Below, piece by piece: positions 55,828 to 64,000 of a stretch of DNA of 64,000 nt. Location of the stretch: NCBI GenBank assembly GCA_028571685.1, contig CM053143.1:137798829-137862828 (forward strand), written 5' to 3'. Within the stretch, counting starts at the first letter, position 1; every line of letters begins with the position of its first letter. The DNA is from Heterohyrax brucei. Its lineage: Eukaryota; Chordata; Mammalia; Hyracoidea; Procaviidae. The position numbers and the translations under genes are program-made. The notes under the pieces are model-generated. The model was not told the origin of the DNA. It made no database searches and saw nothing but the letters and a program-made list of their open reading frames with translations.

Positions 55828-55970
55828 TACTACCATTAAGTCAATTCCGTCTTGTAGAGACTTTATGGGACTGAGGAGAATTGCCTCATGGAGTTTCCAA
55901 GGAGTGGCTGGTAGATTCAAACTGCCAACATTTTGGTTAACAGCTCAGCTCTCACTTTGTCACCAGGACT
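55828..55970 (-). repeat. AfroSINE in NMU intron 9
   Basis: 'ctactaccattaagtcaattcc', 'atggagtttccaaggagtgg' and 'aacattttggttaacag'. Confidence 0.85.
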
Positions 55971-56315
55971 CCAAACATAAACTGGGATAATTTAATTAAA
56001 AATATATGAGGAAATAATAATCAGGAATCAGTGCATAACTTTTGAAATATTTTATTGATAAATCTTTTTGGCATCAACAAGTTTTATGAACTAGTTTTAT
56101 ACTAAGTCCTCTAAAATTATGGAAAATACAGGCATACTGAATGTTTCATCAAAGAGAAATTAAATCATACATAACCGTAAATATACAAACTGAAGGACAG
56201 CTAGGAAATATATCAGATGTCAGTTTTATCATATTATGACAAAAACACTTATAGAAATACCTACGCACATTCACATTCTCACACTTGAATCTAATTCAGT
56301 TTTTTCTTTTTATAG

Positions 56316-56498
56316 GATGCTGACTAATTTTCCACAGAAGCAATGCCATGGAATAAAGATTATGCTGTCATTTTGTTCTCTTCTCCTTGCTAAGTTTACT
56401 ATGCCTGAGAATCTCTGTGTTGTAAACATTTTCAGTAAAAGTTGGTTAAGATTGTGAATATTTAAATCCTTGAAAATAAAAAAAAGCATCTTAAAATA
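56316..56498 (+). other. NMU: NMU 3'UTR exon (exon 10)
   Basis: The acceptor ttctttttatag ends at 56315 and suits the donor after exon 9. AATAAA at 56475-56480 is followed by a T/GT-rich stretch, so cleavage is expected around 56,490-56,500. A 10-exon gene with a separate 3'UTR exon agrees with the human locus as I recall it. A weaker ATTAAA at 56611 could give a longer form. The exact end is inferred. Confidence 0.75.
56475..56480 (+). terminator. NMU: NMU polyadenylation signal AATAAA
   Basis: A canonical hexamer about 160 bases into the 3'UTR exon, followed by a T-rich downstream element near 56,502-56,518. An earlier AATAAA at 56352 lies only 36 bases into the exon and is less likely to be used. 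Confidence 0.7.
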
Positions 56499-56711
56499 TC
56501 GTGTTTCTTGCTGTTTTAATGATAGTGTATACTGAGTCTGTAAAAAATGATGTTTTTCAGATTCTTGCAGCTTTTGACAGAGCTGATGCACCTGTTCCTT
56601 TGCTATTCTTATTAAAGGCATTCAATAGAGAGCTGGGATTTAATGAACTGTTTTAGTATATCCCATTTGGATTTTGGAATAATTCCAGCCAGAATGTTCA
56701 TTTGAAGCAAA

Positions 56712-56962
56712 GATAGTGAGACTTTGTCTCACATAATCTGGACATGTTATCAGGAGTGACCAGTCCCTGGAGAAGAACATCATGCTTGACAAAGTAGACA
56801 GTCAGCGAAAAAGAGGAGATGGATTGACACAGTGAGTGCAACAGTGGGCTCAAGCATAATGACGGTCAGGGTAGCACAGGACTGGGCAGTGTTACATTCT
56901 CTTGTACAAAAGGTTGCTATGAGTCAAACCAGCTGGACAGCACTTAGCGACAACATTTGGAT
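56712..56962 (+). mobile_element. RTE (BovB-like) 3' end
   Basis: Starts near 'agatagtgagactttgtctcac', passes 'tggacatgttatcaggagtgacc' and ends 'gctggacagcacttagcgacaaca', co-linear with the 3' end of the long RTE copy. 5'-truncated, just after the NMU 3' end. Confidence 0.85.
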
Positions 56963-57151
56963 TTTGTCAGTGCCAAACTTTTCAGCTCTCATAAATGACC
57001 AGAATGCACAGCAGCCAATGATCTTAAAATGTGAATGCCAACTAAAACTACATTAGTTTGGGGAATTTGACCAAAATCTATCCAATAGTCCTTTAAGCAT
57101 TTTCTGGCTCATGTACCATAAAATGAATTTCTTATTGCTACAAACACTTCT

Positions 57152-57410
57152 GAGGATCAGAGCTGACTCAGTGGCTGTGGGTTTGTTGGTTGGTTTGCTT
57201 GTTTCAGTAGTATTCAATTTACCTTATATATTTGTTTCAGTCTGCAACACTTGAAAGACAGCCAAAACAAAACCAAATCCACTGCTGTCAAACTGATCCC
57301 GACTCAGAGTAGAACTGCCCCACAGGGTTTCCAAGGAGCAGCCTGTGGATTCAAACTCACCATCTGATTAGCTATCAAGCTGTTAACCACTGTGCCACCA
57401 GGGTTCCTTA
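57152..57410. repeat. AfroSINE tail (+) and AfroSINE (-)
   Basis: A short sense tail at about 57,152-57,205 ('gagctgactcagtggctgtggg'). An antisense copy follows at 57,272-57,410, with 'gccccacagggtttccaagg' and 'ccactgtgccaccagggttcc'. Confidence 0.8.
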
Positions 57411-57755
57411 AAAGGCAACAGCTTTGTCCATGACCAGAAAGAAAACCACCTTGGTAGCAGAGAATCATGAACACAGCGGGAGAGCACTTGACATCCAGTC
57501 AATGGTTAGTGAATGCAGAATTAACCTCCACTGAATGTTAAGTTTATATCCCCTTAGTTTGTCTTCACTCTCTCCCTTTTGATTTGCATCCTTAACCTTC
57601 ATTCTTTTCACTAAGCAGGTTACTGGCGGAATAGAGAGGGGATGAGTCTTAGAGTGGGTAAGGTTAGACCTTTTAGATTTTTAGGAGGAGAATCTAACAA
57701 ACCTTTGTCTTAGTAATGTTAACTACCCATTGTAAGTTAAATTTGGTGAATGAAG

Positions 57756-57955
57756 GAAATCCTGGTGGCATAGTGGTCACGCCTTATGGCTAACCAAAGA
57801 CCAGCAGTTCAAATCCACCAGGTGCTCCTTGGAAACTGTGAAACAGTTCTATTTTGTCTGATGGGGTCACTATGAACCAGAATTGACTCGATGGCAGTGG
57901 GTTTTATAAGGTTGCTATGAGTTTGAATTGACTCAGTGGCAGTGTCTGTTTTGGT
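57756..57955 (+). repeat. AfroSINE with duplicated tail
   Basis: Complete head ('gaaatcctggtggcatagtgg') to tail ('gaattgactcgatggcagtggg'). A second tail unit follows at about 57,905-57,955 ('aggttgctatgagtttgaattgactc'), so the 3' end occurs twice. Confidence 0.85.
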
Positions 57956-57959
57956 GGAT

Positions 57960-59085
57960 TAAACTTTTTACCAACAAAGTACCTTATTTTCACTTCTTGT
58001 CAACTCGTGTAGAAAATATAAGCAAAGAAGAAACAGAAAAGGATTAAAAAAAATAATTCTTAAAAAACAAACAAAAAATTGCCTCAGCAAGATGAATGCT
58101 TGAGAGCAGGGAGGCAGTCCTGCTCCAAAGCCACAGCTGTACAGCTAGATTTGTGCACAGTAATTTAACTCACCTGGATTTGGGGTTGTCAAGATAAGAT
58201 AAGGCAGTCGAATATTAGTTTAAGCAGCAGTTGCTAGGGCATCTCAGAAGTCCAGAGAATCTTAATCTACTTAGTTTTTTTAGGACTCTCACGATATCAA
58301 AAACAAGAAAATGAAATATCAAAACATGATCTAAAATATTGTGGCATTTTTTAAAACAAATTGAAGTTAATGTTAAATAACCTTAGATTAAGTTTGTTTA
58401 AAATATTTAACACATTAATGTCTTGTACACGAACACAGCATCATAGACGTCCTACATGGAGTACAGGATTTGTGTGAAGCATCCACCATACAGGTGGAGT
58501 GGTCCAACGCAAAGCCAAATTTAAAACTGCCATTAAATTTTTACGTCTCCTCCTCCTCCTCCTTTGCCTTTCTTTTCTTTTTCCTTTTCCAAATCTTGTC
58601 AATATATCTCTGTGATCATGTGTGTAACCTTATTTGTTAATAACAAACAATGTTATTCCTAAGTTACTGGCAGCTCCTACTAAACATCTTTACTTTGACT
58701 TAAACATCAGGAATCAACTGCCTAGATTTTCTACCTAAGGCCAGGGCTCCTGTCTCTTAAATCAGTGGCTTTTTAAGATGGGGACAGGGAAGCTGTGATC
58801 TCGTCTGATGAAAGCTGTGGTCCTTGATTCCAGAAGGGGAAAATGTACCATACAACAAAATTATGTGTATAATTGGGGTCTGGTACCTAGGTATCCCTTA
58901 AAATCCATCAGAATGGACTACAGACTCCAGTCTAGAAATTCCTCTTAAGAGTTCTCACCCCCAGGATTTTGTTACTTCTCCTTGAATATAGGGGCAGAAA
59001 CAACTGGTTGATTTGGTTGTAGCACAAGGAAGAACGGGAGGACTGCCAGCACAAGCACCAAACAGCGAACAAGCAAGGTAGTCAT
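57960..59085. other. Intergenic between NMU and PDCL2
   Basis: Contains a short (TCC)n run near 58,548. No exon recognised. Confidence 0.45.
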
Positions 59086-59089
59086 TGAG

Positions 59090-59334
59090 ATAAACGAATC
59101 TGGACCTGCGGAGAGAAGTAACCGCAACGCCTCACGCGATGCCTCCGCGTTGCCTAGCAACAGAACTGCACCTGCGCATTGCAAGACCTTAGTCTCAATT
59201 CCCTTCCGCCGGTGTTTGAAACTGCTGGGGCCACTAGGGGCTTCGCTTCGTGCCTTGTGGAGCCAACAGCCTGGATAATCCCCCTAGAGGCTGGCCACCT
59301 GGACACTTAAACCGCGGCGCGAAACACCATGCAG
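59090..59334 (+). promoter_or_regulatory. PDCL2: CpG-rich promoter and 5'UTR of PDCL2
   Basis: GC- and CpG-enriched sequence ends at a coding ATG. It contains a perfect palindromic RFX X-box GTTGCCTAGCAAC at 59149-59161, about 170 bases before the ATG, and a near-match GTAACCGCAAC at 59118-59128. RFX2 and related factors drive many ciliary and spermatid genes, which fits PDCL2. The start site is not visible from sequence alone. Confidence 0.7.
59329..59334 (+). CDS. PDCL2: Phosducin-like 2, first coding exon only (ATG CAG)
   Basis: Only two codons, Met-Gln, lie in this exon, followed by the donor gtgagg at 59335. I call PDCL2 for three reasons. Human PDCL2 begins MQDPNED. In human it lies directly downstream of NMU in the same orientation, a few kb away. 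The promoter here is of ciliary/spermatid type. PDCL2 is a testis-enriched thioredoxin-fold co-chaperone for the CCT chaperonin, needed for spermatid development. I searched 59,340-64,000 by eye for exon 2 (Asp-Pro-Asn-Glu) and found none, so it must lie beyond the window. Confidence 0.75.
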
Positions 59335-59687
59335 GTGAGGGCACTTGGCCCAGTGGGTGAGCCCTGGGACACCTGAGGCTGAGGGGCGAAAAGTGAGGAG
59401 GCAGCCTGCAAGGATTGAATTCTTACATGGTTTAAGAGCAGAGTTTTTCGTTCTTTATTTAGATTTGAGAGAAATCCGAACTAAGTATAGGAGGACATCA
59501 TTTCTTTTTTCCTTGTTCAGGACCTCCATATGTCAATGGAGTAATCTTTCATGGTTGTTTGGGATTGCTTTTCACACGTTTATCCTGGAACTCATACTGT
59601 GGCTCTATTTCTGACTTGAGAAATATGCCGTCACTTTTTGTCCAAGTATAATTAAATGTACTTGCCCTTCCCCACCACCGAAGGAGC

Positions 59688-60078
59688 ACTGGTGGCACAG
59701 TGAGCCGTTGGAACCCATCAGCGGTCTGGGGGAGAAAAATGTGGCGCTTGTCTTCCCTAAAGATTTTGGCCTAGGAAACCCCGTGGGGCAGTTCTACGGC
59801 TGTCCAATGGAGCCCTTGGTCAGAAGCAACTCAACAGCAACAAGCTTGGTTCTTCCTCCCCGACCCTTGGCATAATTTATTAGGGTATTTAAACAAACAA
59901 ACTAAACTCGTTACTATCTAGTTGACTCTGACTTAGTGACCGTGTAGGAGGAGTAGAGCTGCCCCATGGGGTGTCCAAAACTGTACTGCACAGAAGCTGA
60001 CTGCTGAATGGCTAGTGGGTTCAAACCACCAATCTGTATGTTAGCAGCCAAGTACTTAATCACTGTGCCACACAATTT
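59688..60078. repeat. AfroSINE (+) followed by AfroSINE (-)
   Basis: A sense copy at 59,688-59,858 ('aaggagcactggtggcacagtg'...'cagaagcaactcaacagc') and an antisense copy at 59,898-60,078 ('ctagttgactctgacttagtg'...'cactgtgccaca'), in PDCL2 intron 1. Confidence 0.85.
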
Positions 60079-60344
60079 TGGATGCATAGATCCTTCATTT
60101 TAATAATAGAAACCTAGCATATACGTTTTATGCAGTGTGTGAAAACGGAGAATTTGTCCTGGTTTAAACGTGCTGGTCAAGAACTAGAATGAAATGGAAT
60201 TGAAAATAAAGTTAACACCACATTAACCACAGTTGTTTATTTAGTTAAAAGCTATTTTTCAGTAGTTATATTTTAGATGTAGCCCTGTTCTAAGAGATCT
60301 TACTATAAGAGAATAAGAGGCAAATGTAATTTAATAAATGCTAA

Positions 60345-60500
60345 CCCTGGTGGCATAGTGGGTTAAGTGCTACATCCGCTAACCAAAAGATCATCGGTTC
60401 AAATCCACCAGGTGCTCCTTGGAAATTCTGTGGCGCAGTTCTACTCTGACCTTTAGGGTCCTGTGAGTCAGATCCAACTTGATGGCTGTGAGTTTATAGT
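60345..60500 (+). repeat. AfroSINE in PDCL2 intron 1
   Basis: 'aaccctggtggcatagtgggtt', 'cgctaaccaaaagatcatcgg' and 'tgtgagtcagatccaacttg'. Confidence 0.9.
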
Positions 60501-60626
60501 AGTTTCAACAAACAGATTGTAGTACCTATTTCTATTGGATAAAATTTCATAGGTAATTTCTAAAAGCAAAGGCAAGAACAGAATATAAACCATTTACTGT
60601 TACATTGAATCCCATTGTGACTGTTT

Positions 60627-63600
60627 TAGTCAGCTAGTGCTGCTCTAACAGAAATAACAGAAAGGCTTTAACAAAGGAAAGTTTGTTCTTCACAATCCAG
60701 TGGGTTACAAGTCTGAATTCAAGGTGTCTGCTCCAGGGGAAGGCTTTCCCTGTGTCAGCTCTGGAGTAAAGTCTTTGTGTTGCTTCAGTCTTTGGTCAGG
60801 AAGCACTATAATCATGTACTTAGGAGGCCATTCCATCGTTCTTTTAAGCCTGCTCCTGCAGGATGAAGGGGAGCATGGTAAGACCAGTGAATTCCATGAG
60901 CATGTCCCCACTGCCACCCTTCATTTGCTATGAAGTGAGTCTGTTGTTGTGAGGTGATGCTGTGTGAGGTATCATAACAGTGGATGAGGCATTGTTAAGT
61001 CCATGGGTGGTAGTTTTCACAGAAGCATTGCAGTCAAGAAAGGCAAATCCACATCCACAGTGTTTAATCCAGTAAGAACAAAACTCTACCCTTTACATGA
61101 TGGAATCAGTCCAGTATAATCAACCTGCCACCAGATGACTGGCTGATCACCTCAAGGAATGGTCCCATAGCAGAGATTGAGTGATTCAGTGTTGGTCTGC
61201 TGCTGGCAGATGGGGTACTCAGCAACAGCTGTAGCTGCCTTGGCCTTGGTGAGTGGAATTGCCACCATGCCCACTTTGTTCACGTACCTATTGGGCAATG
61301 ATGGGAGTGACTGAGAAGAAGCGATGACTGATTTCCGCAGAACAGATCATCCTGTCCACTGGATTTTTAAAATCCTCCTGAGCTGAATTCACTGTTCCGT
61401 AAGCATTCACATGAAACACAAATATTGTCATTTCTTTGCCCTTACAGTGAGGTCTATCCATACACCTTTTTTCTATACCTCCTTGTCTCTAGTTTTCCAG
61501 TCAAGTTTCTTCCAAGTCCATGACCATCCGGTCAAACTGTTAGCCACAGCCCATGAATCAGTGTATGGTTGCACATCTGGCCATTTCTCCTTCTGAGCAG
61601 AATGAACAACCAGATGCATTGCTTGAAGTTCTGCACTTCAGAGGATTTCCCTTCAGCAAGGTTCTAGAAAGGGGCTATAATGCTGCTGCTATCCACTTTC
61701 CAGTGGTGCCTACGTGTCGTTCAGAACCCTGTCTGAATCAGGCATGAGTTTTCTCTGCCTCAGTCAGCTGGTCATAAAGAGCTTTCTATGAGACCATAGG
61801 TGCAGACTTGGAGAGGGCAGGTAGTATGTAATAAGTGGAAACCAGGAGCATTTGGGTTACTTCCTCATGCAACTTATTTGAGCCTGCAGGTCTTGATCCA
61901 GCCTGATTCTGTATATCCATTTAATGATGGAATGCTGCTGTGAATGTCATCTGGGGATCAGACAACACCCAGTTCCTGATGAGCAGCTCATCATACTGCT
62001 TAGTAACTTAATGGCCCTTAGTTAAGTGTTCAGTCTCTATTAAGGCCCAGGAACAAGCCAACAGCTGTTTCTCAAAGGACAATAGTTATCTGCAGAGAAT
62101 GGCAGGGCTTTGCTCCAAAAATCTCAAGTGTCTTCACTGTAATTCACCAATAGGGGCCTGCCAGAGACTCCAGGTAGCATTTTTGTCTGGCACTAGCACT
62201 TCAGAGACCACTGGATAAGCCAGATTATGTGGCCCAAGTAGGAGATAGAGCAGCTTGCATGGCAGCCAGAACCTGTTGCAGAGCCTCCTTCTCTTTTTCT
62301 AGGCACAATTGAAAATTAGAGGGTTTACAAGTCACGCTAACTAGGCCAGAGCAGCACACCCAAGTGAGGGATATGTTATCTCCAAAATCCAAAGAGGCCC
62401 TCTAGGGGGGTATATTGCTGGCTTTGCCAGTGGAAGTCAAACTGCTTCTGGCATTCCTTCAAAACCAGAATTGATAAAAAGACATTAAGGAAAAAACCGG
62501 ATTAGTAACTACAGACCAGGTGCCAGGAAATCTGTTAATTTGCTCAAGCAGTGAAACCAAATCTGGAACAAAAGCTGTAATTGGAGTCATTTGCCTGGTT
62601 TTTAATAATCTAGTGTCATTCTCCAAGGTCATCAGTTCTTTGGTATAGGCTAAATAGGTGACTAGAATGGAGATGTAGTAGGAATCACCAGCTTTGCATC
62701 CTTCACATCCTTAATGGTGCCACTAATCTCTGCAGTCCCTACAGGAATGCAGTAGTGGTTTGGGTTTACTGTTTTCCCAGGTGGGGCAGTTCAAATGCCT
62801 TCTATTTGGCTTTTCCTAACATAATAGCCTTCAGTCCACTTGTCAGAGATTTGTTGAGGGTTCTCCCAGTTGCTGAATATGTCTCATCCAAGTATGTATT
62901 CTGGAACTGGGGAAATCACTACAGGATGGGACCCACTGTAAGACAAACCTGAGCTAAGACTTCATTAATAACCTGGCTTCTGCATGCCTCCACTGTGACC
63001 GGTGGTCCACAATAATGTTTTTGGTTACTTGCAATTAGTGTCATTTCAGTGCCAGTATCTAGTAACGCCTAAAAAGTCTTGTTATTTCCTTTCCCCTAGT
63101 CAACAGTCAGTCCTGTAAAAAGCCATGGGTTCCTTTGGGGAAGGTTGGGAGAAATATTAATGTTATAAAATTTTGGCTGTGTAATGGAGCCCTTCCTTCA
63201 GAAGACCCCAGCATCACCTTCATTCAAAGGATTGTGCTTCTCTAAATTGAAGTCTGAGAATTGATTGAGGGGCCATGACCCTATTCTAGCAATTCAAGTT
63301 GGACTCCTGTTGCTTGACCTAGACATAAGTCTGTATGCGTGAGACTATTCTGATTACTGCTTTGACACTGCTGTCCATTATGCTAACCATGCCCATCTTG
63401 ATTTTGTCATTTGAATGTCACCACTTGGCCCCTACCACCATGGGATCCAATCAGTCCCATTATCGGGAAGTGTCTTTGTTTTAGTCAGCTAGTGCTACTC
63501 TAACAGAGGTACCATGAGGGGATAGCTTTAACAAAGGAGTTTATTCTTACACAGTCTGGTAGGCTACAAGTCCAAACTCAGGATGTCTGCTCCAGGGGAA

Positions 63601-64000
63601 GGCTTTCTCCCTTGCTGTCTCTGGAGGAAAGTCCTTGTGTTGCATCTGTCTTTGTTCAGGGAGTATCTTGGTGCAGGAACCTCAAGTCTGAAAGATGCAC
63701 ACTTCTCCTTCTCCCAGTGCTGCTTTCCTGATGGTGTGAGGTTCCCAATTCTCTGCTTGCTTCCCTTTCCTTTTATCTCTTGCAAGATGAAAGGATAAAG
63801 GGTGGTGTAAGCCACACTCCAAGGAATTCCCTCTTCAGTGGAGCAGGGAGGTGATCCTATGAAGGGATTTACAATCCCACCCTAATCCTTTAACATACAG
63901 CATAGGAAAATCACAAAAAGGAAGACAATCACAAAATATTGGGAATCATGGCCCAGCCACATGGCTACACACGTGTTGGAGGTACACAATTCAATCCATG
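60627..64000 (-). mobile_element. ERV-L provirus fossil, antisense, LTR on both sides
   Basis: On the - strand, an LTR of the window's common family lies at 63,477-64,000 (running to the window edge) and a partial LTR of the same family at about 60,627-60,815. Between them, in the same direction, are remnants in the order protease, reverse transcriptase, RNase H, integrase, which I recognise as class III ERV-L pol. The 5' gene region is largely missing. The element is broken many times (well over ten) and has no intact gene. Probably tens of millions of years old, judged from its decay. Confidence 0.8.

Noticed and set aside
56352-56357. AATAAA as the NMU polyadenylation signal
   Set aside because: It lies only 36 bases into the 3'UTR exon; the AATAAA at 56,475 with a GT/T-rich downstream region is a better fit.
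59345-59614. An 89-codon frame directly after the PDCL2 start
   Set aside because: It lies in intron 1 after a consensus donor and has no similarity to phosducin-like proteins.
59340-64000. PDCL2 exon 2
   Set aside because: I looked for an acceptor followed by Asp-Pro-Asn-Glu-Asp coding sequence and saw none; the stretch is repeats and an ERV-L fossil.
1-64000. CRISPR arrays, bacterial operons, rRNA or intact tRNA genes
   Set aside because: None seen. tRNA-like pieces are parts of MIR or AfroSINE copies.

Overview
The window is mammalian nuclear DNA and looks afrotherian, most likely elephant-like. More than 25 copies of a roughly 150-200 bp SINE carry the AfroSINE hallmarks: a 'gccctggtggc' head, a 'gctaaccaaaaggt' middle, and a tail like 'tatgagtcggaatcgactcgacgg'. 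That tail is shared with BovB/RTE-type LINEs present here. Intron-bearing genes, CpG-island promoters, L1, L2, MIR and ERVL/MaLR LTRs agree with this. The order level is well supported; the species is an inference.

Layout. Bases 1-21,300 are repeat-rich intergenic DNA with no gene I can support. A CpG-rich promoter lies at about 21,310-21,760. It starts NMU (prepro-neuromedin U) on the + strand. All nine coding exons and one 3'UTR exon can be read, from the ATG at 21,612 to the TAA at 52,857-52,859, with a polyadenylation signal at 56,475. The predicted precursor is 175 residues; I recall 174 for human. The introns hold antisense L1s, a 2.6 kb RTE LINE, AfroSINEs, an inverted mariner-type element and old L2/MIR/MER5A fragments. 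About 2.8 kb past the NMU 3' end, a second CpG-rich promoter at 59,090-59,340 starts a gene in the same direction. Its first coding exon reads ATG CAG then a gt splice donor. From the Met-Gln start and the human order NMU-PDCL2, I identify it as PDCL2 (phosducin-like 2, testis chaperone); the rest lies beyond the window. The right end, 60,627-64,000, is mostly an antisense ERV-L fossil between two LTR copies.

How the parts work together. NMU encodes a secreted precursor: a poly-leucine signal peptide, a pro-region, the precursor-related peptide NURP (from F105) and the C-terminal neuromedin U peptide F143-N167. That peptide ends FLFRPRN, followed by the amidation and cleavage signal GRR. PDCL2 is functionally unrelated and carries a perfect RFX X-box in its promoter, as expected of a spermatid gene.

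I found no undescribed multi-gene system. The most interesting observations are the X-box, the modular phase-0 exon structure of NMU, a hairpin-forming mariner remnant in intron 2, a 57 bp RTE micro-insertion with a 12 bp target duplication, and an antisense L1 that runs up to the acceptor of NMU exon 3.
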